A stretch of 64,000 nucleotides of DNA from Sinisalibacter aestuarii. Lineage in GTDB: Bacteria > Pseudomonadota > Alphaproteobacteria > Rhodobacterales > Rhodobacteraceae. The stretch covers positions 124,001 to 188,000 of the forward strand of contig NZ_BROH01000007.1 in the NCBI RefSeq assembly GCF_027923545.1, read 5' to 3'. Under the pieces are notes generated by a model. The model had not been told where the DNA came from. It worked only from the letters and a program-made list of their open reading frames with translations, and did no database searches. The position numbers and the translations under genes were made by a program. Positions 9,275 to 20,128 of this stretch are shown piece after piece. Numbering within the stretch: the first letter of the stretch is position 1; the number at the start of each line of letters is the position of its first letter.

Positions 9275-9369
9275 CCGGCGCGCGCCAAGCGCCCGATTCC
9301 CAAACCGTTGCCGGTCTGATAGACTGGCAGAAACGAGCGACCAAAATGATCAATTACAGGACTTTTGAC

Positions 9370-9882
9370 ATGAAAAAGCTGATGATCGCGACGATGCTGG
9401 TGGGGGCGCTGGCGCTGACCGCCTGCGACAAGAACAGCCGCTTCGGCGACGATGCGATGGCCGCGGGTGCCGGGGCGGGCGATTTTGCCGCCGGGTCGCC
9501 CTCGGACCCGACCTCGCCCGCCTACTTCAACCAGACCATCGGCGACCGTGTGCACTTCGCCGTCGATCAGTCGACGCTGAGCGCCGAGGCGCAGGACGTT
9601 CTCGCCAAGCAGGCCGCCTGGCTGATGGAAAACACCGAATATTCGGCGATCATCGAGGGCCATGCCGACGAGCAGGGCACGCGCGAATACAACCTCGCGC
9701 TCGGCGCCCGCCGCGCCAGTGCGGTGCAGAGCTACCTGATTGAGCGCGGTGTCTCGCCGTCGCGGCTGAAGACGATCTCCTACGGCAAGGAACGTCCGCT
9801 CGCGATCTGCTCCGATGAGACCTGCTATACCCAGAACCGCCGCGCCGTGACGGTGCTGACGGCGGGCGGCGCAGGTGTGTAA
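9370..9882 (+). CDS. pal: Peptidoglycan-associated lipoprotein Pal
   Basis: Pal anchors the outer membrane to peptidoglycan. The 170-residue precursor has a lipoprotein signal with lipobox LTAC at residues 17-20, then a C-terminal OmpA-like domain. The peptidoglycan-binding motif is visible in EGHADEQGTREYNLALGARRA, whose Asp and Arg contact diaminopimelate. The start at 9370 fits the short signal peptide; an earlier in-frame start at 9271 would spoil it. Two Cys late in the chain (AICSDETCY) are typical of alphaproteobacterial Pal. Confidence 0.96.
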   Translation: MKKLMIATMLVGALALTACDKNSRFGDDAMAAGAGAGDFAAGSPSDPTSPAYFNQTIGDRVHFAVDQSTLSAEAQDVLAKQAAWLMENTEYSAIIEGHADEQGTREYNLALGARRASAVQSYLIERGVSPSRLKTISYGKERPLAICSDETCYTQNRRAVTVLTAGGAGV

Positions 9883-9909
9883 CGGGTTGTAAGTGCAGGG
9901 AATGGTGAG

Positions 9910-10758
9910 ATGAAACTGCTGAAACGTCTGTTCGCGGCGGGGCTGATCCTGTCCGTGGTGGCAACACCTCTCGCGGCGCAGGACCGCGCTCAGACGCTTG
10001 CGGATATCCGTCAGGAACTCACCGTTCTCTATGTCGAGATCCAGCGGCTGAAGGTCGAGCTTAACACCACCGGCGGCGCGGCCAGCCCGAGCGGGGCGGG
10101 GTCGATGCTCGACCGGGTGAACGCGCTGGAGGCGCAGCTCACCCGGCTCACCAACAAGACCGAAGAGCTGCAATTCCGCATCGACCAGGTGGTGAAGGAC
10201 GGCACCAACCGGGTGGGCGATCTGGAGTTCCGCCTTTGCGAGCTGGAGGCCGGTTGCGATATCGGCGCGCTTGGCGATACGCCCACGCTTGGCGGGGGCG
10301 AGCTGCCGGCGGTGGCCACGCCGGTGGCCCCGGCCATGCCCGCCGATCCCGCCGCGCCCGGTTCGGGCCAGCTTGCGGTGGCCGAACAGGCCGATTACGA
10401 CGCCGCCGTTTTGGCGCTGGAAGAGGGCCGCACGCAGGACGCGGCCGATCTGCTCGGCACCTTCCTCAGCAATTACCCTGGCGGCCCGATGAGTGGCGAG
10501 GCCAATTACCTGCGCGGCGAGGCGCTGACCGAGCTTGGCCAGGTGGCCGATGCGGCGCGCGCCTATCTCGCCTCCTATTCCGGCACGCCCACCGGCCCGC
10601 GCGCACCCGATGCGCTGTTGAAGCTGGGCCTGGCGCTCGGCCAGCTCGGCCAGGTCACCGAGGCCTGCGTGACGCTCGGTGAAGTGGCCAATCGCTTCCC
10701 TGCCGCGCCCGCCGTGGCCGAGGCGCAGGCGGCCCAGACCCAGCTCGGATGCCAGTGA
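9910..10758 (+). CDS. cpoB: Cell division coordinator CpoB (YbgF)
   Basis: CpoB is a periplasmic TPR protein that links Tol function with septal peptidoglycan synthesis. The 282-residue precursor has a signal peptide (cut near PLAAQ), a short coiled-coil trimerisation segment with EIQRLKVEL and LEAQLTRLTNK patterns at about residues 30-85, a Pro/Ala-rich linker, and TPR repeats from about residue 155 (ADYDAAVLALEEGRTQDAADLL). It completes the tol-pal operon and overlaps tilS by 10 nt. Confidence 0.93.
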   Translation: MKLLKRLFAAGLILSVVATPLAAQDRAQTLADIRQELTVLYVEIQRLKVELNTTGGAASPSGAGSMLDRVNALEAQLTRLTNKTEELQFRIDQVVKDGTNRVGDLEFRLCELEAGCDIGALGDTPTLGGGELPAVATPVAPAMPADPAAPGSGQLAVAEQADYDAAVLALEEGRTQDAADLLGTFLSNYPGGPMSGEANYLRGEALTELGQVADAARAYLASYSGTPTGPRAPDALLKLGLALGQLGQVTEACVTLGEVANRFPAAPAVAEAQAAQTQLGCQ

Positions 10759-12002
10759 CCGGGGCGGAGGACCGCCTCGGGCGAACGCTCAGCGCCGACC
10801 CTTTCTGGAAAGACCTCACACGCCTTGGCGTCGCCGTCTCCGGCGGCGGCGATTCGATGGCGCTCCTGCACCTGCTGGCCGCCTGCGCGCCCGCCCATGG
10901 TGTGACGCTGGCGGCGGCGACGGTGGATCACGGGTTGCGGCCCGAGGCGGCGGCGGAGGCCGCCTTCGTGGCCGAGACCTGCGCCCGCCTCGGCATCGCC
11001 CATGACACGCTGCGCTGGCAGGGCTGGGACGGGCAGGGCAATCTGCAGGCCGAGGCCCGCGCCGCGCGCTACCGGCTGCTTGGCGGCTGGGCGGTGGCGC
11101 AGCGGCTCGATGCGGTGGCGCTGGCCCATACCGCCGACGATCAGGCCGAGACCTTCGTGATGCGGCTCGCCCGCGAGGCCGGGGTGGACGGGCTGGCGGC
11201 GATGGACCCGCTGGTCGAGCGCGATGGCGCACGATTCTGGCGCCCGGTACTGGCGCAGGGGCGTGACGACTTGCGCTCCTGGCTCTCCGCGCACGGGCTG
11301 GGCTGGTGCGACGATCCCTCGAACGAAGATGAGCGCTATGACCGGGTCCGGGCGCGCAAGGCGCTGGCGGTGCTGGCGGAGCTTGGTATCGACAGGGGCA
11401 GGCTCGGCGGTGTCTCGCGCAATCTCGCCGCCGCGAGCCGGGCGCTCAAACGCCTTGCCCATGACACCGCCAGGCGGATTGCGCGGGTCGAGGCGGGGGA
11501 TGTGCTGCTGTCGCGGGCCGGGCTGAGGGATGCGGATGCAGAGATTCGCCGCCGCCTGCTCGCCGCCGCGCTCGGCTGGATCTCCCGCGCGCCCTATCCG
11601 CCGCGCCGCGAGGCGCTGGCCGATCTGGACCGGGCGATCGCGGCGGGCCAGACCCATACGCTGCATGGCTGCCTTGTGGCATGCATTGACGGAGACGTCA
11701 GGTTTTTGCGTGAATTCAATGCGGTGAAAGACGTTGTTGCCACGCCCGGTCAGCTTTGGGACGGGCGCTGGCGCGTGGCCGGGCCGGATGGCGGGCGCAG
11801 GGTGGGCGCGCTTGGCGAGGCGGTGAAGGATTGCCCGGATTGGCGTGAGACCGGCCTGCCGCGCGCCGCGCTGATGGCCAGCCCGGCGGTCTGGCAGGGC
11901 GAAACACTGGTCGCCGCGCCGCTGGCCGGGTTCGCCAACGGCTATTCGGCGGTAATCGACCCAGAGGCAGGTGATTTCTTCACTTACGTTTTATCGCATT
12001 GA
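10749..12002 (+). CDS. tilS: tRNA(Ile)-lysidine synthetase TilS
   Basis: TilS attaches lysine to C34 of tRNA-Ile2 (anticodon CAU), changing its specificity from Met to Ile; it is essential. The 417-residue protein has the N-type ATP pyrophosphatase loop SGGGDSMALL at about residues 34-43 and downstream motifs VDHGLRPEA and AHTADDQAETFVMRL typical of the family. The C-terminal half, which recognises tRNA in other species, is shorter and more divergent. It overlaps cpoB by 10 nt, so translation is coupled to the tol-pal transcript. Confidence 0.94.
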   Translation: MPVTGAEDRLGRTLSADPFWKDLTRLGVAVSGGGDSMALLHLLAACAPAHGVTLAAATVDHGLRPEAAAEAAFVAETCARLGIAHDTLRWQGWDGQGNLQAEARAARYRLLGGWAVAQRLDAVALAHTADDQAETFVMRLAREAGVDGLAAMDPLVERDGARFWRPVLAQGRDDLRSWLSAHGLGWCDDPSNEDERYDRVRARKALAVLAELGIDRGRLGGVSRNLAAASRALKRLAHDTARRIARVEAGDVLLSRAGLRDADAEIRRRLLAAALGWISRAPYPPRREALADLDRAIAAGQTHTLHGCLVACIDGDVRFLREFNAVKDVVATPGQLWDGRWRVAGPDGGRRVGALGEAVKDCPDWRETGLPRAALMASPAVWQGETLVAAPLAGFANGYSAVIDPEAGDFFTYVLSH

Positions 12003-12080
12003 ACCCGGCGTTATCCTCCCTATTTTAAGAACAACCCGCGCGCCGGGGGCTGCGCGGAGATTTCTTCAAGGGAGACCGAC

Positions 12081-13997
12081 TTGGGCAACGCGAGAAATTT
12101 CGCCTTCTGGATCGTGCTGTTTCTGCTGATCCTGGCCTTGTTCAACCTGTTCTCGAACGGCCAGAGTTCGATGGCCTCGTCCCAGGTGAACTACTCCGAT
12201 TTCGTCGCCGCCGTGGATTCCGGCGAGGTGACGAAAGCCACGATCGACGGCGAGAATGTGCGCTACGTGACGACCGATGGCACCGTTTATTCCACCGTCG
12301 TGCCGGGCGATGCCTCGCTCACCGACACGCTGATCGCCAAAGGCGTCTCGGTCGAGGCCGAGCGCCAGCAGCAATCGAGCTTCATGGGGCTTCTGTCGCT
12401 GCTCTTGCCGGTGATCATCCTGATCGGCTTCTGGTTCTTCATGATGAACCGGATGCAGGGCGGGGGCCGTGGCGGGGCGATGGGCTTTGGCAAGAGCCGG
12501 GCCAAGCTGCTCACCGAGCGCGAGGGCCGGGTGACCTTCGACGACGTGGCCGGGATCGACGAGGCCAAGGACGAGCTTCAGGAGATCGTGGAATTCCTGC
12601 GCAACCCGCAGAAATTCAGCCGCCTTGGCGGCAAGATCCCGAAAGGCGCGCTGCTGGTCGGCCCGCCGGGCACGGGTAAGACCCTGCTGGCGCGCGCCAT
12701 CGCGGGCGAAGCGGGCGTGCCCTTCTTCACCATTTCGGGCTCCGACTTCGTGGAGATGTTCGTCGGCGTCGGCGCGAGCCGGGTGCGCGACATGTTCGAG
12801 CAGGCCAAAAAGAACGCGCCCTGCATCGTGTTTATCGACGAGATCGACGCCGTGGGCCGCCATCGTGGCGCCGGTTATGGCGGCGGCAATGACGAGCGCG
12901 AGCAGACGCTGAACCAGCTTCTGGTCGAGATGGACGGGTTCGAGGCCAATGAAGGCGTGATCATCGTCGCCGCGACCAACCGTAAAGACGTGCTCGACCC
13001 GGCGCTGCTGCGCCCGGGCCGGTTCGACCGGCAGGTGACGGTGCCCAACCCCGATATCAAGGGCCGTGAAAAGATCCTCGGCGTGCACAGCCGCAAGATC
13101 CCGCTCGGCCCGGATGTGGACCTGCGCATCATCGCGCGCGGCACGCCCGGCTTTTCGGGCGCCGACCTTGCCAACCTCGTGAACGAAGCCGCGCTCATGG
13201 CCGCCCGCGTCGGCCGCCGCTTCGTGACGATGGAGGATTTCGAACAGGCGAAAGACAAGGTGATGATGGGCGCCGAGCGCCGCTCGATGGTGCTGACCGA
13301 CGAGCAGAAGGAGCACACCGCCTATCACGAGGCGGGGCACGCCATCGTCGGCCTGACGCTGCCGAAATGCGACCCGGTCTACAAGGCCACGATCATCCCG
13401 CGCGGCGGCGCGCTCGGCATGGTGGTTTCGCTCCCCGAGATGGACCGGCTGAACTGGCACAAGGACCAGTGCGAACAGCAGCTCGCCATGACCATGGCCG
13501 GCAAGGCCGCCGAGATCCTCAAATGGGGCGAAGACGAAGTGTCGAACGGCCCGGCGGGCGATATCATGCAGGCGAGCCAGCTCGCCCGCGCGATGGTGAT
13601 GCGCTGGGGCATGTCCGACAAGGTCGGCAATATCGACTATGCCGAGGCTGCCGAAGGCTATTCGGGCAACACCGCGGGCTTCTCGGTTTCGGCCCATACC
13701 AAGGAACTGATCGAGGAAGAGGTGCGCCGCTTCGTGCAGGACGGCTACGCCCGCGCCAAGCAGATCCTCGAAGAGAAGAAGGACGAGTGGGAACGACTGG
13801 CCCAGGGCCTTCTGGAATACGAGACCCTGACCGGCGACGAGATCAAGCGTGTGATGGCGGGCGAGCCGCCGCATGTGGACGAAGACGATGACGGCACGCC
13901 GGCGCAGGAGGAGGCCGAAGTATCGGTCGCCGCGATTCCGAAAACCAAGCCGCGCAAGAAACCCAAGGGTGGGCTGGAGCCGGAGCCCACGGCGTGA
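12081..13997 (+). CDS. ftsH: ATP-dependent zinc metalloprotease FtsH
   Basis: FtsH is the membrane-anchored AAA+ protease that removes misassembled membrane proteins and regulators such as sigma-32. The 638-residue chain starts from TTG, supported by AAGGGAGA 8-10 nt upstream. It has two N-terminal membrane helices (about 6-22 and 103-125) flanking a periplasmic domain, Walker A GPPGTGKT at 194-201, Walker [10 protein letters not shown], the second region of homology RPGRFDRQ, and the zinc site HEAGH at 416-420. The tail is Lys/Pro-rich. It overlaps the next gene by 4 bases (GTGA). Confidence 0.97.
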   Translation: MGNARNFAFWIVLFLLILALFNLFSNGQSSMASSQVNYSDFVAAVDSGEVTKATIDGENVRYVTTDGTVYSTVVPGDASLTDTLIAKGVSVEAERQQQSSFMGLLSLLLPVIILIGFWFFMMNRMQGGGRGGAMGFGKSRAKLLTEREGRVTFDDVAGIDEAKDELQEIVEFLRNPQKFSRLGGKIPKGALLVGPPGTGKTLLARAIAGEAGVPFFTISGSDFVEMFVGVGASRVRDMFEQAKKNAPCIVFIDEIDAVGRHRGAGYGGGNDEREQTLNQLLVEMDGFEANEGVIIVAATNRKDVLDPALLRPGRFDRQVTVPNPDIKGREKILGVHSRKIPLGPDVDLRIIARGTPGFSGADLANLVNEAALMAARVGRRFVTMEDFEQAKDKVMMGAERRSMVLTDEQKEHTAYHEAGHAIVGLTLPKCDPVYKATIIPRGGALGMVVSLPEMDRLNWHKDQCEQQLAMTMAGKAAEILKWGEDEVSNGPAGDIMQASQLARAMVMRWGMSDKVGNIDYAEAAEGYSGNTAGFSVSAHTKELIEEEVRRFVQDGYARAKQILEEKKDEWERLAQGLLEYETLTGDEIKRVMAGEPPHVDEDDDGTPAQEEAEVSVAAIPKTKPRKKPKGGLEPEPTA

Positions 13998-14788
13998 GCC
14001 GTCATTCAAAGATCGACTGGAACCCCGGGGCCTATGCAAGGTTCCGGGGTTTGCGTATGCGCCCGGCGCTGGACCTGCTTCGGGCGATCGACGAGATCCC
14101 GCCCGGCCCGGTGATCGACCTTGGCTGCGGCGCCGGCGCGGTGGGGCAGGTGCTGTCGGAGCGGTTCCGTGGCCACCGGCTGATCGGGGTCGACAATTCG
14201 CCCGCGATGCTGGGCGAGGCGGGGCGCAGCGGCTTCTATTCCTGGCTGACCCAGGCCGACATTGCCGGCTGGGCGCCCGACGACATGGCCCGCCCCGGGC
14301 TGATCTATTCCAATGCCGCGCTGCACTGGCTCGACGCGCATGAAGACCTGATGCCGAGGCTCGCGGGCTTTCTCGCGCCGGGCGGTGTGCTGGCGGTGCA
14401 GATGCCGGGCCAGTTCGACGCGCCGAGCCATGCGCTGATGCGCGAGGTGGCGGCGGCGCTGTTTCCCGACCGCTTCGAGGGGGGCACCTGGCACCCGCCG
14501 GTGGCCGCGCCGGAGGATTACGCCCGCCTGCTTGCCCCCTTCGGGCCGGTCGATGCCTGGGAGACCACTTATCTCCAGCGCCTCGCGCCGGTGCGCGGCG
14601 CCCATCCGGTGCGCCGCTTCACCGAATCCACCGCGATGCGCCCGATCCTCGACGTGCTCACCGCCGCCGAGACCGAGCTGTTCATCGCCACCTATGAGAA
14701 CGAACTGGCCGCCGCCTATCCGCAGGAAGACGATGCCTCGGTGTTCTTCCCGTTCCGCCGGGTGTTCTTCGTGCTGGAGCGCGGCTGA
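13994..14788 (+). CDS. SAM-dependent methyltransferase, trans-aconitate methyltransferase-like
   Basis: A 264-residue class I methyltransferase. The SAM-binding motif I is [15 protein letters not shown] at about residue 37, followed by [12 protein letters not shown] (motif II) and the post-motif segment [15 protein letters not shown], which is characteristic of the Tam family that methylates trans-aconitate, an inhibitor of aconitase. Substrate specificity cannot be read with certainty; BioC-like roles are possible. It begins at a GTG overlapping the ftsH stop, so it depends on ftsH translation. Confidence 0.8.
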   Translation: MSRHSKIDWNPGAYARFRGLRMRPALDLLRAIDEIPPGPVIDLGCGAGAVGQVLSERFRGHRLIGVDNSPAMLGEAGRSGFYSWLTQADIAGWAPDDMARPGLIYSNAALHWLDAHEDLMPRLAGFLAPGGVLAVQMPGQFDAPSHALMREVAAALFPDRFEGGTWHPPVAAPEDYARLLAPFGPVDAWETTYLQRLAPVRGAHPVRRFTESTAMRPILDVLTAAETELFIATYENELAAAYPQEDDASVFFPFRRVFFVLERG

Positions 14789-14809
14789 GGCCGCCCGAAT
14801 CCCTGCTAT

Positions 14810-14868
14810 GCATACATTTGATGCCTGATTCATCGCCTGATATGCGCTGAATGAGCGCGAATGTATGC
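14810..14868 (+). promoter_or_regulatory. Spaced inverted repeat GCATACATT...AATGTATGC
   Basis: GCATACATT at 14810-14818 is the exact reverse complement of AATGTATGC at 14860-14868, about 41 nt apart. The spacing is about four helical turns, which would suit a looping or tetrameric repressor. The core resembles the element between fhs and the first folD gene. Confidence 0.4.
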
Positions 14869-15003
14869 CTTTGGCGATATTTGCCCTCTGGCTGGTATCC
14901 ATAATGATCTGATTAAAAATGAATCTTTTCCTTCATGAGCACGGGTTTCACGATAAGGCCGCTCGCGCTGCAAAACATGTCGGATTTCCGCATGCCTTCG
15001 GTT

Positions 15004-15018
15004 ATGTATACATGTATA
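15004..15018 (+). promoter_or_regulatory. Overlapping palindromes before fhs
   Basis: ATGTATACAT (15004-15013) and TATACATGTATA (15007-15018) are both perfect palindromes sharing bases, about 42-56 nt before the fhs start. Such a symmetric AT-rich site in a GC-rich genome is a likely operator or promoter element. Confidence 0.45.
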
Positions 15019-15059
15019 GGGTCGCAACACGGACCCGAACCGCCGAGGGAGGACGACAG

Positions 15060-16736
<1,677 letters not shown>

Positions 16737-16738
16737 AC

Positions 16739-16756
16739 GGTATACTATGGCATACC
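16739..16756 (+). promoter_or_regulatory. Inverted repeat GGTATAC-TATG-GCATACC between fhs and folD
   Basis: Two 7-bp half sites with one mismatch flank a 4-nt spacer, three bases after the fhs stop. The symmetry and size fit a dimeric repressor of the GntR or LacI type. The same half site occurs upstream of fhs. Confidence 0.5.
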
Positions 16757-16802
16757 GCGATGGTCCGGCGGGCTGGCCGGGCCATCGCGCAAGGATGTGA
16801 CC

Positions 16803-17699
16803 ATGACTGACCGTCTGCCCCGCGCCGCCATCATCGACGGCAAGGCGATTGGCGCGAAGATCCGCGCCGAGGTGGCCGAAGAGGCCGCGCGCCTGTCCGG
16901 CCAGGGCTGGACGCCCCGGCTCGTCTCGGTCTCGGTCGGCGATACCGCCGCCGCCGAGCTTTACGTGCGCAACCAGCAAAAGCAGGCAGAAGGCGCCGGC
17001 GTGGCCTTCGAGGCGCGCAGCTATCCGCAGGAAACCTCGCTGGAGCAGCTTATCGGCATCCTTCAGGGGCTGAACCACGATCCGCGCGTGAACGGCATCA
17101 TCATCCAGCGGCCGCTGCCCGCCCATATCCCGGTGAAGGCGCTGCAAAAGGCAGTGCATCCACTGAAGGATGTGGAGGGGATGCACCCCGCCTCGATCGG
17201 CAATATCGTCTATAACGATCTCGCGCTCGGCCCCTGCACGGCGGTGGCGGCGGTGGAGATCTTGAAAACCCTGCCGCTGAAGATCGAGGGGCTGGACGTG
17301 ACGGTGATCGGCCATAGCGAGATCGTCGGCAAGCCCATCGCCTTTCTGATGATGGGGCTGGGCGCGACGGTGACGGTCTGCCACCACATGACCCGCTCGG
17401 TGGCGATGCATTCGCGCGCCGCCGATGCCGTCTTTGTCGCCGTCGGCAAGCCGGGGCTGGTGACCGGCGACATGATCAAGCCCGGCGCGGCGGTGATCGA
17501 CATCGGCATCAACCGGGTCGACGGCAAGACGGTGGGCGACGTGGATTTTGCCAGCGTGGCCGAGGTGGCGGGATGGCTCACCCCGGTGCCCGGCGGTGTC
17601 GGCCCGGTGACCGTGGCGACGCTGATGAAGAACGCGGTGCTGGCCACCCGGCTGCAAATGGAGCATTACCGGGACGCATACGCGAAAACCGATATCTAG
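16803..17699 (+). CDS. FolD-family protein with altered catalytic residues
   Basis: A 298-residue member of the methylene-H4-folate dehydrogenase/cyclohydrolase family, 4-5 residues offset from the canonical copy next to it. The Rossmann motif (GHSEIVGKPI) and the C-terminal PGGVGPVT are intact, and Tyr54 and the Gln of IIQRPLP are present. However, the position of the catalytic Lys of the YxxxK motif (Lys54 in E. coli) is Gln58 here, and the DVDG motif reads DVEG (residues 123-126). These residues matter for cyclohydrolase activity, so the protein may act only as a dehydrogenase or on a modified substrate. Start at ATG 16803 (AAGGA 7 nt upstream) rather than GTG 16797. Confidence 0.85.
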   Translation: MTDRLPRAAIIDGKAIGAKIRAEVAEEAARLSGQGWTPRLVSVSVGDTAAAELYVRNQQKQAEGAGVAFEARSYPQETSLEQLIGILQGLNHDPRVNGIIIQRPLPAHIPVKALQKAVHPLKDVEGMHPASIGNIVYNDLALGPCTAVAAVEILKTLPLKIEGLDVTVIGHSEIVGKPIAFLMMGLGATVTVCHHMTRSVAMHSRAADAVFVAVGKPGLVTGDMIKPGAAVIDIGINRVDGKTVGDVDFASVAEVAGWLTPVPGGVGPVTVATLMKNAVLATRLQMEHYRDAYAKTDI

Positions 17700-17708
17700 G
17701 GGGCGAGA

Positions 17709-18608
17709 ATGACGGCGAAGATCATCGACGGGAAGGCCTTTGCGGCGGATGTGCGGGCAAGAGTGGCCGAACAGGTGGCGGCGATGAAGGCCGCGCATGG
17801 CATCACGCCCGGCCTTGCCGTGGTGCTGGTGGGAGAAGACCCGGCCAGCCAGGTCTATGTGCGCTCGAAGGGCGAGAAGACCCGCGAAGTGGGGATGAAT
17901 TCGTTCGAATACAAATTGCCGGCGGATGTGCCCGAGGCCGAGCTTTACGCGCTGATCGACAAGCTCAACGCCGATCCGCAGGTGCATGGCATTCTGTGCC
18001 AGTTCCCGGTGCCGCCGCATCTGTCGGAGCGAGATATCATTGCCCGGATCAGCGCCGAGAAGGATGTGGACGGGCTGAGCGTGATCAATGCCGGGCGGCT
18101 GGCGACAGGGCAGAAGGCGATGGTGTCCTGCACGCCGCTGGGCTGTCTGATGATGCTGCGCGACGAGCGCGGCGATCTGTCGGGCCTCGACGCGGTGGTG
18201 ATCGGCCGGTCGAACCTCGTCGGCAAGCCGATGGGCCAGCTCCTGCTGCGCGACAATTGCACCGTGACGATGACCCACAGCCGCACCCGCGACCTCGCCG
18301 AAGCAATACGCCGCGCCGATATCGTGGTGGCCGCCGTCGGTGTGCCCGAGATGGTGAAGGGCGACTGGATCAAGCCGGGGGCGACGGTGATCGACGTGGG
18401 CATGAACCGCCTGCCGCCCGAAGAAGAGGGCGGCAAGGGCCGGCTGGTGGGCGACGTGGATTTCGCCGCCGCCAAAGAGGTGGCCGGCGCGATCACGCCG
18501 GTGCCGGGCGGGGTGGGGCCGATGACAATCGCCTGCCTGCTGGCCAACACCCTCACCGCCACCTGCCGCGCCAATGGACTGCCCGAACCCGAGGGGCTGA
18601 CGGCCTGA
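17709..18608 (+). CDS. folD: Bifunctional methylene-H4-folate dehydrogenase/methenyl-H4-folate cyclohydrolase FolD
   Basis: The canonical FolD of the pair: oxidises 5,10-methylene-H4-folate with NADP+ and hydrolyses the methenyl product to 10-formyl-H4-folate. The 299-residue protein keeps Tyr50 and the catalytic Lys54 (YVRSK), the Gln of LCQFPVP, DVDG, the dinucleotide motif [10 protein letters not shown] and the final PGGVGPMT. It follows the variant paralogue by 9 nt and converges with the enoyl-CoA hydratase gene, whose stop lies 3 nt away on the other strand. Together with fhs it makes a complete formate/one-carbon interconversion unit. Confidence 0.95.
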   Translation: MTAKIIDGKAFAADVRARVAEQVAAMKAAHGITPGLAVVLVGEDPASQVYVRSKGEKTREVGMNSFEYKLPADVPEAELYALIDKLNADPQVHGILCQFPVPPHLSERDIIARISAEKDVDGLSVINAGRLATGQKAMVSCTPLGCLMMLRDERGDLSGLDAVVIGRSNLVGKPMGQLLLRDNCTVTMTHSRTRDLAEAIRRADIVVAAVGVPEMVKGDWIKPGATVIDVGMNRLPPEEEGGKGRLVGDVDFAAAKEVAGAITPVPGGVGPMTIACLLANTLTATCRANGLPEPEGLTA

Positions 18609-18611
18609 GGC

Positions 18612-19403
18612 TCAGTCGCTGAAGCTGGGCGGGCGCTTCTGCAGCCCGGCCATCACCGCTTCCATCTGGTTGGGCTGGCCCACCAGCGCCTCCTGCGCCG
18701 CGCTCTCGGCCAGCAGCGCGGCGGCGGGCGGCATCAGCGCAGTCTCGGTGATGAGCCGCTTGGCGGCGCGCACCGCGTCGGGCGAGCGGCTGGCGATCTC
18801 CTGCGCCAGCGCCGTGGCGTGGGCGAGCGGGTCATCGGCGATCTCGGTGACGAAGCCCCAGCCGAGCGCCGCTTCGGCATCGAACATCTCCGCCGTATAG
18901 GTCAGCCGCCGGATCACGTCGGAGCGCGCCAGCCGGGGCATCAGCACCATGCCGCCCATATCGGGCACCAGCCCCCAACGCGTCTCCATCACCGAAAAGC
19001 GCGCATCCGGGGCGGCGACGCGGATATCGGCGCCCAGCATCACCTGAAAGCCGCCGCCGAAGGCATGGCCCGAAACGGCGGCGATCACGGGCTGCGGCAG
19101 TTCGGCCCAGATCATCGCGGCGGCCTGAAACAGGTTCGAGCCGCCATGGGTGCGGGTGGTGAAGCCGGTTTCGCGGGCGAGGCGGGCGATCTCGGGCAGG
19201 GCGGCGGTGTCAAGCCCCGCCGAAAAGCTGCCGCCTGCGCCGGTCAGCACCACCGCGCGCACCGTGCGGTCGCCGCGCAGCGCCTCGCCAGTGGTCACCA
19301 GCGCCTCGATCAGCGGCAGATCGAGGGCATTGAGCTTGTCGGGCCGGTTGAGGGTGACGGTGGCGACGGGGCCGCTCAGGGCGAGGGTGACGCGGGCGTT
19401 CAT
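18612..19403 (-). CDS. Enoyl-CoA hydratase/isomerase family protein
   Basis: A 263-residue crotonase-fold protein. It has the oxyanion-hole segments SFSAGLDTAAL and SGHAFGGGFQVMLGADIRVA typical of the family, and ends with a segment ETRWGLVPDMGG that lines the active site. The Glu pair of true enoyl-CoA hydratases is not obvious: the GGG-F-Q segment lacks the first Glu, and the Pro-Asp pattern of ETRWGLVPDMGG suggests an isomerase such as dienoyl-CoA isomerase, with Asp as catalytic acid. Start at 19403 is supported by GGAGGA. Substrate unknown; it is not in an obvious fatty-acid operon. Confidence 0.85.
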   Translation of the reverse strand: MNARVTLALSGPVATVTLNRPDKLNALDLPLIEALVTTGEALRGDRTVRAVVLTGAGGSFSAGLDTAALPEIARLARETGFTTRTHGGSNLFQAAAMIWAELPQPVIAAVSGHAFGGGFQVMLGADIRVAAPDARFSVMETRWGLVPDMGGMVLMPRLARSDVIRRLTYTAEMFDAEAALGWGFVTEIADDPLAHATALAQEIASRSPDAVRAAKRLITETALMPPAAALLAESAAQEALVGQPNQMEAVMAGLQKRPPSFSD

Positions 19404-19465
19404 GGGCTCCTCCATTTGCCCGCAGGATGGCGGCGCGGGCGGTGCAGGGCAAGCGTGACGCCGCG

Positions 19466-20128
19466 CTAGCGCGGCATCGGGATCGCCCGCGGCGGATCGC
19501 CCGTCATCACCGCCAGCGCCTCCGGCCCCATCAGCGCGGCGAGCGCGGCATCGTCGCTGCGCAGGCCGCCGGTATAGGTGCCATAGGCGGGCAGGATCGC
19601 CCGGGCGCTGTCGACCAGTAGGCAGGGCCGCGCCCGCGCCCGGCCCCCGGCCGCAATCCGCGCCTTGGGGTGGTAATGGCCCGAGACCTCGCCCTGCGCC
19701 TCGGGCCGGGCGATGTGGCGGAAGGTGAGCGGGCCGAGGCGGAGCGCGGCGCGGTGGCTGCCGGCCAGCCCGGTGGGGCCGGGATCGTGATTGCCCTCGA
19801 TCCAGACCCAGTCGCGCCCGGCGATGAGGCGGGTGAGCCAACCCTGCGCCGCTGCGTCCAGCCCGCCCGCCGCCGCGTGATCGTCGAAGGAATCGCCGAG
19901 GCAGATCACCTGCGCAGCCCCGGTCGCGTCGAGATCGGCTTCGAGCCGGGCGAGCGTGTCGCGCAGCTCGTAGGGTGGCAAAAGCGCCCCGGCATTGCGG
20001 GCAAAGCGCTCGGACCGGCCAAGGTGCAGATCGGAGACGGCGAGCACCCGGTGCTCGGCCCAGTAGAGCGCGCCGGACGGCAACAGGGCGAGGGAGGCGC
20101 CGGCAAGGGTGAAGCGGTGGGCGTTCAT
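19466..20128 (-). CDS. pdeM: Ligase-associated DNA damage response endonuclease PdeM
   Basis: PdeM is a calcineurin-like metallophosphoesterase that usually travels with an Lhr-type helicase, an exonuclease and DNA ligase in a DNA-repair set. The 220-residue protein has the metal-binding motifs SDLHLG (residues about 32-37), CLGDSFDDH, EGNHDPG and SGHYHPK in the right order. The start at 20128 (MNAHRFTLAG) matches the family. A perfect LexA box overlaps this start codon. Here the gene stands apart from its usual partners, which must be elsewhere or absent. Confidence 0.9.
   Translation of the reverse strand: MNAHRFTLAGASLALLPSGALYWAEHRVLAVSDLHLGRSERFARNAGALLPPYELRDTLARLEADLDATGAAQVICLGDSFDDHAAAGGLDAAAQGWLTRLIAGRDWVWIEGNHDPGPTGLAGSHRAALRLGPLTFRHIARPEAQGEVSGHYHPKARIAAGGRARARPCLLVDSARAILPAYGTYTGGLRSDDAALAALMGPEALAVMTGDPPRAIPMPR

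Larger units (their letters stand above)
14789..15059 (+). other. Intergenic leader of fhs with operator-like repeats
   Basis: This 271-nt region is visibly AT-richer than its surroundings and holds no convincing gene. It contains a spaced inverted repeat (14810-14818 with 14860-14868), and overlapping palindromes at 15004-15018, all built on a GTATAC/GCATAC core. A GAGGGAGG ribosome site for fhs lies at about 15044-15053. It probably carries the fhs promoter and regulator sites. Confidence 0.55.

Noticed and set aside
18612-19841. Longer N-terminal extension of the enoyl-CoA hydratase-like protein
   Set aside because: The extension overlaps pdeM in another frame, is Arg/Pro/His-rich, and the start at 19403 has a strong ribosome site.
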